This document shows, piece after piece, positions 12,428 through 22,937 of a stretch of 64,000 nt of DNA (the first letter of the stretch is position 1; every line of letters begins with the position of its first letter). The position numbers were made by a program, and so were the translations under genes. Under the pieces are notes generated by a model. That model saw nothing but the letters and a program-made list of their open reading frames with translations, made no database searches and was not told the origin of the DNA. The stretch is from Hofstenia miamia (Eukaryota; Xenacoelomorpha; Acoela), in NCBI GenBank assembly GCA_004352715.1, contig SCFE01000113.1, positions 534,663-598,662 of the forward strand, written 5' to 3'.

Positions 12428-13568
12428 TTGTTAATCAGCCTTTTATTTCAACTGCAATTATTTGTAAGTCCTAATAGATGAGAATTGAATATATTTTTAC
12501 TAGTAGTTTATTATTAATAATTTACTGAAACTAGTTTTATTGGCAACCAAAAATATTTATTGAATATTACATTTAATATAGAATTAACAAAGTTACAATT
12601 TTATAAGAATAATTTTTTGATTAATTAATGAATTAAAGGGGACAAATTTTTTACATCAATTCCCTATAGAGGAAATGTCGTTTTTTGAATATTAAATTAG
12701 GGGCACAATATATGCATCCCATGTATCACGCAGATGTATAAAAATTAATGTTCAATGTTTTTTTTATCTTCTTTAATGTTGAAGACCCAAAAAATAGGAA
12801 AGAACTAATGTCTCTACCCATATCTGATACATTAGCCTTAAATTGAAACATCAAAATAGATTAAGACAGTCTGCAATGTGATAAAGTTTTTTATAACAAA
12901 ATAATTAACTAATTTATGGATCCTGCATTTATTCTAAAATTAACGCGTAATTTGTCACCAACTCCTATTATCTGAAATTAATATTTGCATTAAAATTAAA
13001 CAGCATTAATGGAATTTCAAGAGGTTTTTGATGACCGCACAGTAGTGCTAACATTTTATCAATTTCAAGCAATGATATCGCTAATAGCTTATGTTGTTAA
13101 AATACTTTAGTAATGTAAATAATATTTTTTATTCTAGATGTATTACAAAAAAATATGTTACAATCGAGAACTTTCTTCCAATTTATAAATACAAAATTAT
13201 TAAGAGTGAAAATATCTAGAATTTACTATTTTTGTGTAGTTTATTAAGCACTTTTATTTTATTCTAGTTTTTCAGATACAATTTAGTCAAAGATATACAT
13301 ATTAGTTTTCCATGATGGTCACTTGATTAACATAACTATTTTCGATTAAAATTGTTACCAATTTATCTGGTCTGAATTTAAAGGATTTCTACGTTAAAAT
13401 AATGTCTTAATCTAAGGAACTAAACAGGCAAAAACGTAGTCATAACTCAGGGGCAATTGATTTTATTCAATGCACAGAAATGAATAGAAGAAAATATTTT
13501 CACCTAACCAGCATACACAGTAAACCATTACTTCTCAAAACTGAGAATTTCTCCATGTTCGTCCTACA
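12428..13568. other. Unassigned AT-rich stretch
   Basis: GPCR 3' flank. Very AT-rich, and I see no coding or repeat structure. Confidence 0.5.
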
Positions 13569-13826
13569 ATGCCTGTCAAGACTCTTGCTAAATTAAGTCT
13601 GCGCTGTTCTCCAGGCAAGGGGAGGCCATACGAAATATTTATTGTTTCTAAAGCCAATAGTAAGTTAATAAATTCTAAAAACACCTTGAATATACATACT
13701 TTGATTTGTCAGTATTATTTGTACTTTAATTTATTGTGTAAATCCAGTGCCACCATGGTAGAGTCATACAACAAAAATATAAGATTTTATTCTAATCTGT
13801 CTGCTATAATTCCAAATAATTTGTAA
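13569..13826 (+). other. Unrecognised 85-codon ORF
   Basis: The first third is less AT-rich and basic (LSLRCSPGKGRPYEIFIVSK), the rest is AT-rich and tyrosine/asparagine-rich. No family recognised. It could be an exon or a retroelement remnant. Confidence 0.15.
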
Positions 13827-14031
13827 TAATTGCAATTAGATGTAACAGAAATAGTTAAACATTCAAACATTTTACATGTTTTTATTGCCAAATTCAGTTA
13901 AGTCTAGAATTCAACATTTAGCTGTATAAATGGCAACTGGCCAAGCTAGAACCACGTTATTCAGCACTAGTTTCATTGCTTATATTACAAAGTGAAGCTA
14001 TGCAATTTAGATTTATCAGTATTTCTATTTA

Positions 14032-14433
14032 TTGTTAAAACAATTTTTCAATATAGATTTTTCTTCTCTTCTTAGTTACGAATATATTTCAAGAACAAAT
14101 TTCTTAGCATTAATAGGGGTTACTTTAATATGTAAAAAAGCCAAGCTTTCAGGGTTGTGCATTTTCTACATGTGGGTGGAATCCGTTCAAAAAAACTTTG
14201 TTTTAAATGAATGGGCTTGTGTAAATATATCGACCTTGAATGTATGTAATTTCGTACCCAAACTGTGTACATTGATGTGGATTTTCATTCATCTGAAGGT
14301 TATTGAAATAATTTTAGTGCTCAAACGCTATCTAATTAAACCAAACGCTTTGATCTACATATTTCTTTACATACAAATGATCAGCTATCCAAAAATATCG
14401 TTTAGATTTATTGGTTTGTGTTTTCAATCATGA
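14032..14433 (+). other. Unrecognised 133-codon hydrophobic ORF
   Basis: Open frame of unusual length for such AT-rich DNA. It begins at a TTG rather than ATG, so it would need to be an exon. The product would hold several hydrophobic stretches (LALIGVTLICKKAKLSGLCI, then a WIFIHLKVIEIILVL run, then LIYIFLYIQMI). No conserved family pattern seen. Chance cannot be excluded. Confidence 0.2.
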
Positions 14434-15570
14434 ATTAGAGATACTGAATGTGAGTACTGATATTCCCTGTAAATATTATTTTCTACTGTTTTCAGGTCTT
14501 AAAATTGTCCACATTTCCTGAATAAAGTTTGACGGAGTCCTTACTGCTGTAACAAACGTTTTGTATTCCTACTTTTTACTATTCTTAAAATTGGATTTTT
14601 ATTATTTAGCCTAGTAAATTTATTACAAATAAAACCCTATTACAAACAATTACTCTAGATCGTATTTAAGGTTCACTGTAGCTATATTTATTTTTTTATA
14701 GCTGAATTTCAGTAAATTGTTAAATGTCAAAGTTGTCCCACTTAGCTAAGTGCCAAAATTTAATTATTTAATTAGTGTTTTTTATTTGCTTTTATGATGT
14801 GAAAGAAATCTAAACCAAATAAAATATTTTATAGGAATTTTTGAATCAATATTGGATAATATCTTTAGTAGAGCTCAAATCTTTTCGATATTAAAATATT
14901 CACAACAAAGTATTTTAGCATTCAACCTAAAACTTTGTTCACAGCATTTTCTTTAGATAACTTAAACCTTAATTGGGGATGGGTAAAATTAGCAGATATT
15001 TGTTTTTTATCAAAAATTTTAGAATTAAATTTATTGTCCTTATTATCATACATTGTAAATGTAATCATTTTTGATCAACAAATATCCTAAGAGTAAATTC
15101 ATATGAAAATATTAATTAACATTAAGATTCTGTGTGCAGCTGGGGAGAGATCTCTGCGACTAAACAAATGGTTAAGGCTTACATTACCATTAGCATACAA
15201 ATGTATAAGTAGTTAAGACCGGGTGAAGCACGTCTCAATGGGACACCCTCAGATGGGACACTCTACCTTGGCTATTTGCCATGTGGAAATGAAGTGATTC
15301 TATTGGGTTAGGTATTCATTTGTTATTATAAAAAATTACTCATTGACTAAAGAAAACTGAATGTCAATGCTTTTAAAATTGTAAAGTTGTGTATAGCATT
15401 GAAAACATTTTGCTTTTGTTTAGAAATTTGAAGTTTCATTTTCCACTATGTAGATCAATACATAAATGACATGTTAGGAATAATGTTAGCAACGATTTTT
15501 ATATTCCTTTAAGAACTCAATTTAAGAAACATGTGGTAAATTCCTAATGTTTACAATTTTAACTATTTAA
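14434..15570. other. Unassigned AT-rich stretch
   Basis: No gene recognised. A small direct repeat (ATGGGACAC) occurs around 15236-15260. Confidence 0.4.
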
Positions 15571-15576
15571 AGATAG

Positions 15577-16124
15577 TATTATGCCAAAAAGCAAAAAAAA
15601 TCACAAAATTGCAAGGAAAATATCCCAAAGGCAAGTAATTTTGTTCAAAACGGCAAAAACAAATCACAAAAATGAAAATAAAATATCCTAAGGGCAAGTA
15701 ATTTTGTTTGAAAAACAAAAAAATCACAAAAAAGGAAAAGAAAATATCCCAAGGGCAAGTAATTTTGTTCAAAAAGGCAAAAACAAATCACAAAAAGGAA
15801 AAGAAAATATCCCAAAGGCAAGTAATTTTGTTTTAAAATGCAAAAAAATCACAAAAAGGAAAAGAAAATATCCCAAGGGCAAGTAATTTTGTTCAAAAAG
15901 GCAAAAACAAATCACAAAAAGGAAAAGAAAATATCCCAAATGCAAGTAATTTTGTTTGAAAAGGCAAAAACTAATTTCAAAAAGGAAAAGAAAGTATGCC
16001 AAAGGCATGTAATTTTGTTCAAAATGGCAAAAAAAATCACAAAAGGAAAAGCAAATATCCCAAAGGCAAGTAATTTTGTTCGAAAGGCAAAAACAAATCA
16101 CAAAAAGGAAAAGAAAATATCCCA
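15577..16124. repeat. 62-bp minisatellite, about nine units
   Basis: The tandem unit contains CAAGTAATTTTGTT, which recurs at 15632, 15695, 15756, 15819, 15880, 15943, 16006 (as CATGTAATTTTGTT) and 16068. Spacings of 63, 61, 63, 61, 63, 63 and 62 suggest an ancestral 61+63 dimer. The rest of the unit is AAAAGGAAAAGAAAATATCC-like. Because the unit lacks stops in some frames, both strands show spurious open frames (for example the minus frame 15769-16200). I treat these as by-products. Confidence 0.93.
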
Positions 16125-16330
16125 CACAAACATAGAAAAATGTTGGAAAAGAAATGTAAGTCACAAACATAAAAAACCTTGAAAAAGAAATGTAAGTCAC
16201 AAATGTTGAAAAACGTCAGAAAAGAGATGTAAGTGACAAGAATGGAAAAACGTTGGAAAAGAAATGTAAGTCACAAATTTGAAAAACTATAGATTGTGTA
16301 AGCTCAAAGAAAGGAAAAACGTCAGAAAAA
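16125..16330. repeat. Second, shorter minisatellite (~45-60 bp units)
   Basis: About four to five imperfect copies of a unit with GGAAAAGAAATGTAAGTCAC, followed by AAAAACGT. It directly abuts the 62-bp array and probably shares ancestry in its AAAAGAAA core. Confidence 0.75.
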
Positions 16331-16345
16331 ATGTCAGTTTAAACG

Positions 16346-16346
<1 letters not shown>

Positions 16347-16400
<54 letters not shown>
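16347..16400. repeat. (TA)n microsatellite
   Basis: Pure TA run of about 54 bp between the minisatellites and a LINE 3' end. Confidence 0.95.
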
Positions 16401-16404
<4 letters not shown>

Positions 16405-16860
16405 GTCATATTCACAAGTCTCTAATGTTACTAATTCATTTAATAAATTCATGAAATTTAAACACAGATCAAGTAGATGCATCAATAATATTAAAATAAG
16501 CATGGAAAAATTCTTTTTTAACATCGACATAAGATCCTAGAACATGTTACCACAGAATATCAGATTTAAGAAAGCTTAGAAAAATTGTAAAAGAAAATAT
16601 TTCATCTAATCATTACAAATTTGGAACGTCAAAATAAATTCATAGCTAAATATATAAAATGAAACTATTTGATTTGCAAATGTTGATTTTTATGCGATGT
16701 GTTATGTTTGTGTGTATGTTCCAATGTTTTATATATTATATGTATATGTTCCATGTTTATATACTATTTTCCTATAAAGTGTAGTGTATTGTAAACCTTT
16801 GCAACCACAAAAAATTTTAATGTAGACGAATTGTTTTTTTATTTATGTCAATTGAATATA
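16405..16860 (+). pseudogene. 3' end of a LINE ORF2 and its tail
   Basis: Around 16500-16610 a degraded frame resembles the C-terminal end of LINE reverse transcriptases (a W-N-x-L-P-like box, then a basic RKLRKIVKEN stretch). It is followed by an AT-rich tail like those after the two better preserved LINEs in this window. Several stops interrupt it. Confidence 0.5.
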
Positions 16861-17118
16861 TATAATGTCAAATATTGACTGGGTTAAGGTGGGCGAAAAA
16901 AAACCTTTGTTCAGAACAATACGTAGTACAATTTTCCTAGGCAATCATTGTAAAAATTCATTTAGGTTTTACTATAGCCCCTTCCTCATAATTTCTAAGT
17001 CCATTTTTCGTTCAAAGTAGAACTGCAGATAATATATTTACTAATTGTAACATTAATGTATTATAGAGAATTGTAACAATTTGCTAATATATTATATTTA
17101 CATTTGCATTACCTTAGA

Positions 17119-19202
17119 CTAAAAATTTAAGCCAGTGTCAATTTTATATATAACACTTTTTTTTCTCATGTGGCTCAAAAAGATTAAAGAATCAGTACAT
17201 TTTGTAACCAGAATTGGGCCATTTTCAAGTTGGAATGAAAGATCGTGTTCACTTTTCATTTCTTCAATTCGTTTTATTAATCTACCACTATTAATGTCAA
17301 ATATACTTAGAAATCCTTTATTAGACGCAGTAATAAGCACATTACTAGTTAGAAAAAATACTCCGTAGTGAACGACTTTTTGGTGAGCAAATACCTGCAA
17401 CATATTTTGTTTCTTGAAAGAAAACAGGTAGATTCTCAAAAATCCACTAAAGGCCAGCATATCTAAATTTTCTGCTACAGCAAAGAAATCTGCAGAAGCA
17501 GGTAAATTTAAAACAGCTTTATCAACTTTTTGAGAGCTCACATGATATCTGTAAATGAAATCATTTTCTGTATAGAAAAATACGGCAGTTTTGCACGGAG
17601 ACGAGCAAATTCTATGCAAATACTTAACATTGCAGAATGAAATAGGAAAATCATTAGATGAAGTTAAGTCATTGTTAACATCAATTAACCATTGGGCTGA
17701 ACCAGGTGTATTTGATTGGCACAGCATTAACACATTTCCACAGGGTAACATTGCTAAGAAATTACCATATCTGGGATATTCACATCCACCAATAAAAATC
17801 TCTCTAGTGCATTCTTTAGAGATTGCCAATAGTGAGCACAAATGATTATCCATTAGAATTAAAAAATGCTTGTTGTTTCCTTCATCGAACAACATGTCAA
17901 TAATGTCGACAGACTTTGAGTCAGCATTATATATTGTTGATAACAACTGTGGTTCTGACTGAACACTAAATGTNNNNNNNNNNNNNNNNNNNNNAAATGA
18001 TTATCCATTAGAATTAAAAAATGCTTGTTGTTTCCTTCATCGAACAACATGTCAATAATGTCGACAGACTTTGAGTCAGCATTATATATTGTTGATAACA
18101 ACTGTGGTTCTGACTGAACACTAAATGTTAAATTTGATTCATTTTTTATTGATAAAATATCTTGTTTTATGTTCAATTCTAATTTGCCAATAAGTCCAAC
18201 TAATGTTTCGCGAACAATTTCAACTGTCTTTGATCCTTTATCATTAGTGCAAACAGTTTCACAATCAATAGTAAATATGTGAACAGCATTTATATTAAGG
18301 ATTGTATCTTTCATCAGTTCGTGGACATTGAATAAATCAGAAAAGTACATTTCTTCAAGAAAAATTGGCATGCTCTTTTTCATGTTTACCAAATTTTCTT
18401 TCTCTTGATTCAATTTGGCAATGTTGCTTTGCATTTTATCAATAATATTGGTCTTCTTCTGCAAAATAATACTTAATTTATTCTTCAGAACGGTATTTGC
18501 TTGCTCTACTACAAGATCTCGATCTGCATGAAGTGCTAGTTCTAGTTTCCCGAATTCATTGTGTACTTCTTGAAGTTTTCTTTCAGAATAATCAATGTAA
18601 CAGTTAAATTCATCTATTTTCTTGTCTGTAATATTGAGTAAATGAGAGATTTCTTTTAAAAATGACTTCGACCCCTGCTTAATGGTCAATCTTTGATGAC
18701 CTTCATGATTTCCAAGAGCGCAGTTGACACAAACTAATACATTGCATTGAGGCTCATTGCAATAATATTCAAATTTCATGTAATGTTTCTCGCAGAATGG
18801 AATAATTTCTGAGCATAAAGGATACATAGTATGTGACTTTGTTTTCTTTGCTCTTCTGTGATAAATATTGCATTCCATGCAAAGAATTTCATTACAATTT
18901 CTGCATAAATGCGCATCCCAAAAGTCAATAACAATTTCACATGCCGCACAAATTTTGAGTGAATTTAGATTAAAACCTTTCGATTTTATGTATTTCATTA
19001 TTTCTTTCAGTCGAATGTTAAGCTTACAGCTTTCTACGTCTGTAAATGAATTACAAATCTTGCATTCAAATGATTTCTTGTTTTTACACATGGTACTTAA
19101 ACAATTTCTGCAAAATGTATGGGAGCAATTCAAACTGTAGGGCTCTTTAAAATATTCTGAGCATACAGTACAAACTAAGTGAATAAGTTTGTTTGTTGTC
19201 AT
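17119..19202 (-). CDS. TRIM-like RING/B-box/coiled-coil protein with propeller-like C-terminus
   Basis: Intronless gene, ATG at 19200-19202, stop near 17119. A 21-N gap (17974-17994) is flanked by a 134-bp exact duplication (17840-17973 and 17995-18128). Removing one copy plus the Ns leaves 1929 nt, exactly 643 codons, so the real protein is 642 residues. Domains: RING C3HC4 (C11, C14, C26, H28, C31, C34, C47, C50), B-box 1 (C85, C88, C100, C103, C108, C111, H115, H124), B-box 2 (C137, H140, C148, C153, C158, C161, H166, H169), coiled coil about 180-290. From about residue 370 there are repeating short beta-strand segments (GNVLMLCQSN, NVLITASNKGFLSIFDINSG) like an NHL or WD propeller. Likely a cytoplasmic E3 ubiquitin ligase with a substrate- or RNA-binding propeller. 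The target is unknown. Confidence 0.9.
17840..18128. other. Assembly gap with duplicated flanks
   Basis: 21 Ns between two identical 134-bp copies inside the TRIM-like gene. This is a false gap: contig ends overlap but were not merged. The reading frame is restored when the copies are collapsed. Confidence 0.95.
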
Positions 19203-19225
19203 CTCTGTCTAAAAAGACAGTACAT

Positions 19226-19227
<2 letters not shown>

Positions 19228-19270
<43 letters not shown>

Positions 19271-19293
19271 AATTTATTTATTTATTTATTTAT
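19228..19293. repeat. (TA)n and (TTTA)n microsatellites
   Basis: TA run 19228-19266 followed after a few bases by TTTA repeats. Lies immediately upstream of the TRIM-like start codon, so it may fall in its promoter or 5' UTR. Confidence 0.95.
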
Positions 19294-20170
19294 ATATCTC
19301 ACATCATATGTTGTCTTCAGAAAACAAAATACTTCAGGGTAGTAGTTCATCCATTGGGCATTAGGCAATTTTATTATCAGGAAACTATGCATGGAAGAAT
19401 TTGGAATATCTATACAATAATAGAATTTTTCATTAAAAAAAATTTATAGTGGCATGTACTTTAGGCACAAGTATACGTATTAGCATTAATTTCATCATTG
19501 CATGAGAAGACCCAACCCCATTGATGTGCCCATGTAAATTACTTTCAATATGTTTAAGAAGGTTTGAATAAACTGCTAAAAATGAGAAAAAATCGATTTG
19601 TTAAGTAAAAGTAACGCTAATGGAAATACGGTTAATTTGAATTGGGCTAGTGAGCAGAAATTGAAATGATAATGGCAAAAGATTCAATTCTATGAATATG
19701 CATGTAACTACTAAGCTTTTAAACTAGAAAAAATAGACCTATTATTCTTATATAAGTAGAAAAACATTTTGAAATATGCTAAATTTAAATAGTGCTATGG
19801 AAGATTTCCACTTTATAAGTGGTGAGAAAATAATATAGGTATTGGATTTAGTATCCATTTAGTTAAATACTGTAGAGCAGCAATGAATGTATTGAACTGG
19901 AGGCAAATATCTTACAGATGTATTCATTTAAACTGTACAATAATATACATTCAAAGTTTGGGAAAGATTGTTGGTCTATAACTGATTATCTATTATTTGT
20001 AGAGGATCAAGAACTCCTACAAACATTGGTAGCACAAAACTAGTTTGGATAATGTCATTGCATAGATAATGCAAAGATGAATTTCTTTTGCGAAAAATTT
20101 CTCATTTTTCTGAGAAAAACTAGAAGGCCTTCTTGCAAGCATGAACAATGTCATTTTTTTACTGGATATA
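19294..20170. other. Unassigned AT-rich stretch
   Basis: Upstream of the TRIM-like gene. No recognisable gene or repeat. Confidence 0.4.
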
Positions 20171-20173
20171 TAT

Positions 20174-20915
20174 GGTGTGTCTGAAAAGTTTTAAGAATTT
20201 ATACCTCATTTTAAAATTGAAACGAGATTCCAAAAAAAGACATTATATTTACACAATGTAATCACCACCTGCATTTATCACCCTTTTGCAATGTTCAACT
20301 AAATGTTGCATCTCACGTGAGAAACAGTTTTCTTCTATCTGTCTAAAACACTGCAGCGTTTCGCAACCCCAGCTCTTCAGTCAAAATTTTGCGAACTGAA
20401 TCTTTTCCTATGCCGAACTCCTCAGCTAGCATTCGAAGCGACTGCCTGGGCTCTTTTTGAATGGACTCTCGTATTGCCATGATGTTGCTATTGGTGCAGG
20501 ATGAAGATGGGCGGCCACTTCTGGGTTCGTCACACAGGGTGGTTTTGGATTCCGAAGAGAACTGTTTACACCATAGATATACAGTTGATTGTGATGGTGG
20601 CTGAGGAAATGCTGATGACGATGATGCTTCAGCTTGCAAATTGTCATAGATGGCAGATGGTCTTAAGCCTCGTGTAGCCTCAATGTACACATAAGCTCGA
20701 AACTGTTCTTTTGATAATTGCATTTTATATTCGCTGCACACAGAAGCAGTGATGAGAAAATATTGCACGAAGAATATGAAATGGAGCAATATGGCATGTG
20801 CACTTACACAGTTTGTCATTCCTTACTTATTTCTGATTGGCTTATTACAGACACTGCCTTAACAATGCACATGCACCTAGAGAATAGCTGAATTCCTAAA
20901 ACTTTTCAGACACAC
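20174..20915 (-). mobile_element. Internally deleted mariner element
   Basis: Terminal inverted repeats GGTGTGTCTGAAAAGTTTTA at 20174 and at 20915 (reverse complement), with TA close outside each end. The element is about 742 bp against roughly 1.3 kb for a full mariner. It keeps both ends of the transposase gene but lacks the catalytic middle. Confidence 0.9.
20343..20819 (-). pseudogene. Mariner transposase, N-terminal DNA-binding half only
   Basis: Open frame from 20819. The likely mariner start is the later Met in KMQLSKEQFRAYVYIEATRG (about 20722), as the first ~30 residues are unlike the family. It contains the paired helix-turn-helix DNA-binding region: LWCKQFSSESKTTLCDEPRS, GRPSSS, then LRMLAEEFGIGKDSVRKILT. 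It ends at RNAAVF. Directly after, in another frame, come residues like the mariner C-terminus (LVEHCKRVINAGGDYIV, about 20228-20290). The DD34D catalytic core is deleted and the junction is out of frame. The surviving domain could still bind the terminal repeats. Confidence 0.85.
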
Positions 20916-20919
20916 CAAG

Positions 20920-22236
20920 TATAAAGTATGTATTTCTGTGTGCATCTGTATCAATGCTTTCAACATCCACATCATATTATATGTATTTGTTTAGTAAATT
21001 TTTTAAAAATACAAATCTTTGAGCAACACAGCCAAGCAGACCGGGGCGAATTGCAACAGGGGTAGTTGAAAGATCTGAATTCATTGCGTCGTTATGTAGG
21101 CCTTTGTGGTATTTGCAAAATGTAACTACATTGGTCTATTTGTATTTCATTCAATTTGTGTAGGCTCGAGCATTAGAATATTGTCTGTTATTATGCACCT
21201 TGTGCAATTTCTATAAAAATTTACATAAAGTGTTTTATTGCTCAAATATTTTAGCATTTTCAATATTTAAAACAATAAAAAATGTATCACTTTTATACCT
21301 ATTTATACCCTTATTTATATCTACTCACTAATTTATATTACAATTATACAAAATATCAGCTAAAGAGTGATGGGGTAAGTTGCATCATGTTGCAACTTAC
21401 TCCAAAGTAATTTAAATCCAAAATTTGAAAGAGGAAGACAATGCAAGTATTCTTACAGAACTAAAGCGAATGTAATTGAAGAGCCAAAAAATATAAATCA
21501 TGTAGACCAGTAGCACTAGATTTTTAATATTAAAAAAAAATTTTTTGCTGTGAACCACATTGTAGTATGTAGTGCTGCTGATTAAAAATATATTAAATAT
21601 TGTAATTGTTATTTATGCGTGCATATGGCCGCACTATGGGACGTACCCAGGATTTTGACTTGAGGGGGGGGGCAAAGAGTGACAATATAACCTCGTAGTT
21701 CATGAATTTACCGTATCCAAATGCATATTAATTTTGGAAGACACACTGACTTAAGGTCACATTGCTTGGTAACCCCTAGCTCCGCTTTTCTCTCACACCT
21801 CGAGAAAAATATTAGATTTGTCGCAAATGTGATTCAGACTAGTGATCTGTAATTTGTGTTTAAGTTTTTTTTTTGTAAGTGCTTCACTATATGCAATTTC
21901 TTGGATTCATTTCTGAATAAATTTTGATTGTTGTCAACCATCTTAATGTAAATTTTAGAATGATTCATCTATCCACACCTAGTGGGTAAATTGCAACTAC
22001 TTGTATACACTTTCTATATGGAGTTTCTAAAAATTAGTTACTGAAATTAGTGAAAGTAGATAGTCAATTATTCAATGTAGAGATCAATTTTTGCAACTTA
22101 ATTTAAAGTATTTTCAATAACCAGCAAATTAAGGAAATGTTTATCACATAACAATTAATGTAGATTGCACCTGTCTTCCCTACTACCAAAGAAGTAGCTA
22201 TATGTTACTTGTGTAAACCTTTAAATTGCTTTTATT
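20920..22236. other. Unassigned stretch with hairpin and transposon-end-like motifs
   Basis: Contains a hairpin GTAAGTTGCA/TGCAACTTAC (21375-21400, 6-nt loop). Two related TTGCAAC-type motifs lie at about 21048 and 21990. A GTACCCAGGATTTT plus G-run sequence at 21652-21672 resembles the ends of common DNA transposons. No complete element is delimited. Confidence 0.35.
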
Positions 22237-22937
22237 ATGATTCATCTGCTAATTAGTCTATTACTGAATGGAATTTACATATATGCAACGTTTCAATTAA
22301 TATACAAGGAGATTACATGTCTGCCCTACGAATTAGCCTCCATAACTAATGGAAACTTAAATATTTTGCATCCCAGATCTACAGATGTAGAAATGAGCTT
22401 AGGACAAAATCTTATCATAAAAGTTACTCTAAAATATGATTACTGTACAAGATCTTTAGTACACTGCTGTATTGTTACATAACCATCCTATTAAATTTGA
22501 TAATAAAAATGTCAATCTTACTATATTCTCATTGTTTCTTACTTTAGCATTTTTTTCAATCAATGAATCAATTAATATATACTTACAAAATTATTGAATA
22601 ATAGATTTTTTTAAGATATTTGACAAATATTTTTAGGTATAAAAATTTATGTTCCATATGTAAGTAGTTACAAACAGATAATGCAGTCGAGATATTGAAT
22701 AGGGCAATGTATTGTGGAATATCACATGAATATAGAGTTATATGCAGAGAATACAAATATAGTTGTCCCCTTTTACTTGATCATGTTCATCCTTATTTCT
22801 CACTAACTCAAATAGAAGTTACTATGTTCATTTCGGGTCTATTAATGAAATTTAAGCAAGAAAATTTTGATGAACTGATTTTACGTTTTCCACTTTCTTC
22901 TAAAAGGACGTTTTTCTGTCAATCTTACAAACACTAG
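22237..22937 (+). other. Two unassigned ORFs, possible exons of a small cysteine-containing protein
   Basis: Frames 22237-22482 (81 codons) and 22695-22937 (80 codons) lie on the same strand 212 bp apart. The first contains CLPYELASITNGNLNIL, then MSLGQNLIIKV, faintly like a sushi/CCP module (Cys, NG, G-x-x-hydrophobic). The second has YCGISHEYRVICREYKYSC. Pyrimidine-rich AG acceptors precede both, but donors are not convincing. I do not assign a function. Confidence 0.18.

Noticed and set aside
15577-16124. CRISPR-like regular repeats
   Set aside because: The whole unit repeats with no unique spacers, and the genome is animal. It is a minisatellite.
15563-16200. Open frames up to 143 codons on both strands with repeated peptide units
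   Set aside because: They follow exactly the 62-bp minisatellite unit and drift between frames because unit lengths vary between 61 and 63.
17135-17845. Plus-strand frames opposite the TRIM-like gene
   Set aside because: Shadows of the real minus-strand gene, which has RING and B-box motifs.
21375-21400. Hairpin GTAAGTTGCA/TGCAACTTAC as a terminator or regulatory RNA
   Set aside because: No T-run, no adjacent gene, and related TTGCAAC motifs nearby suggest a decayed transposon end instead.
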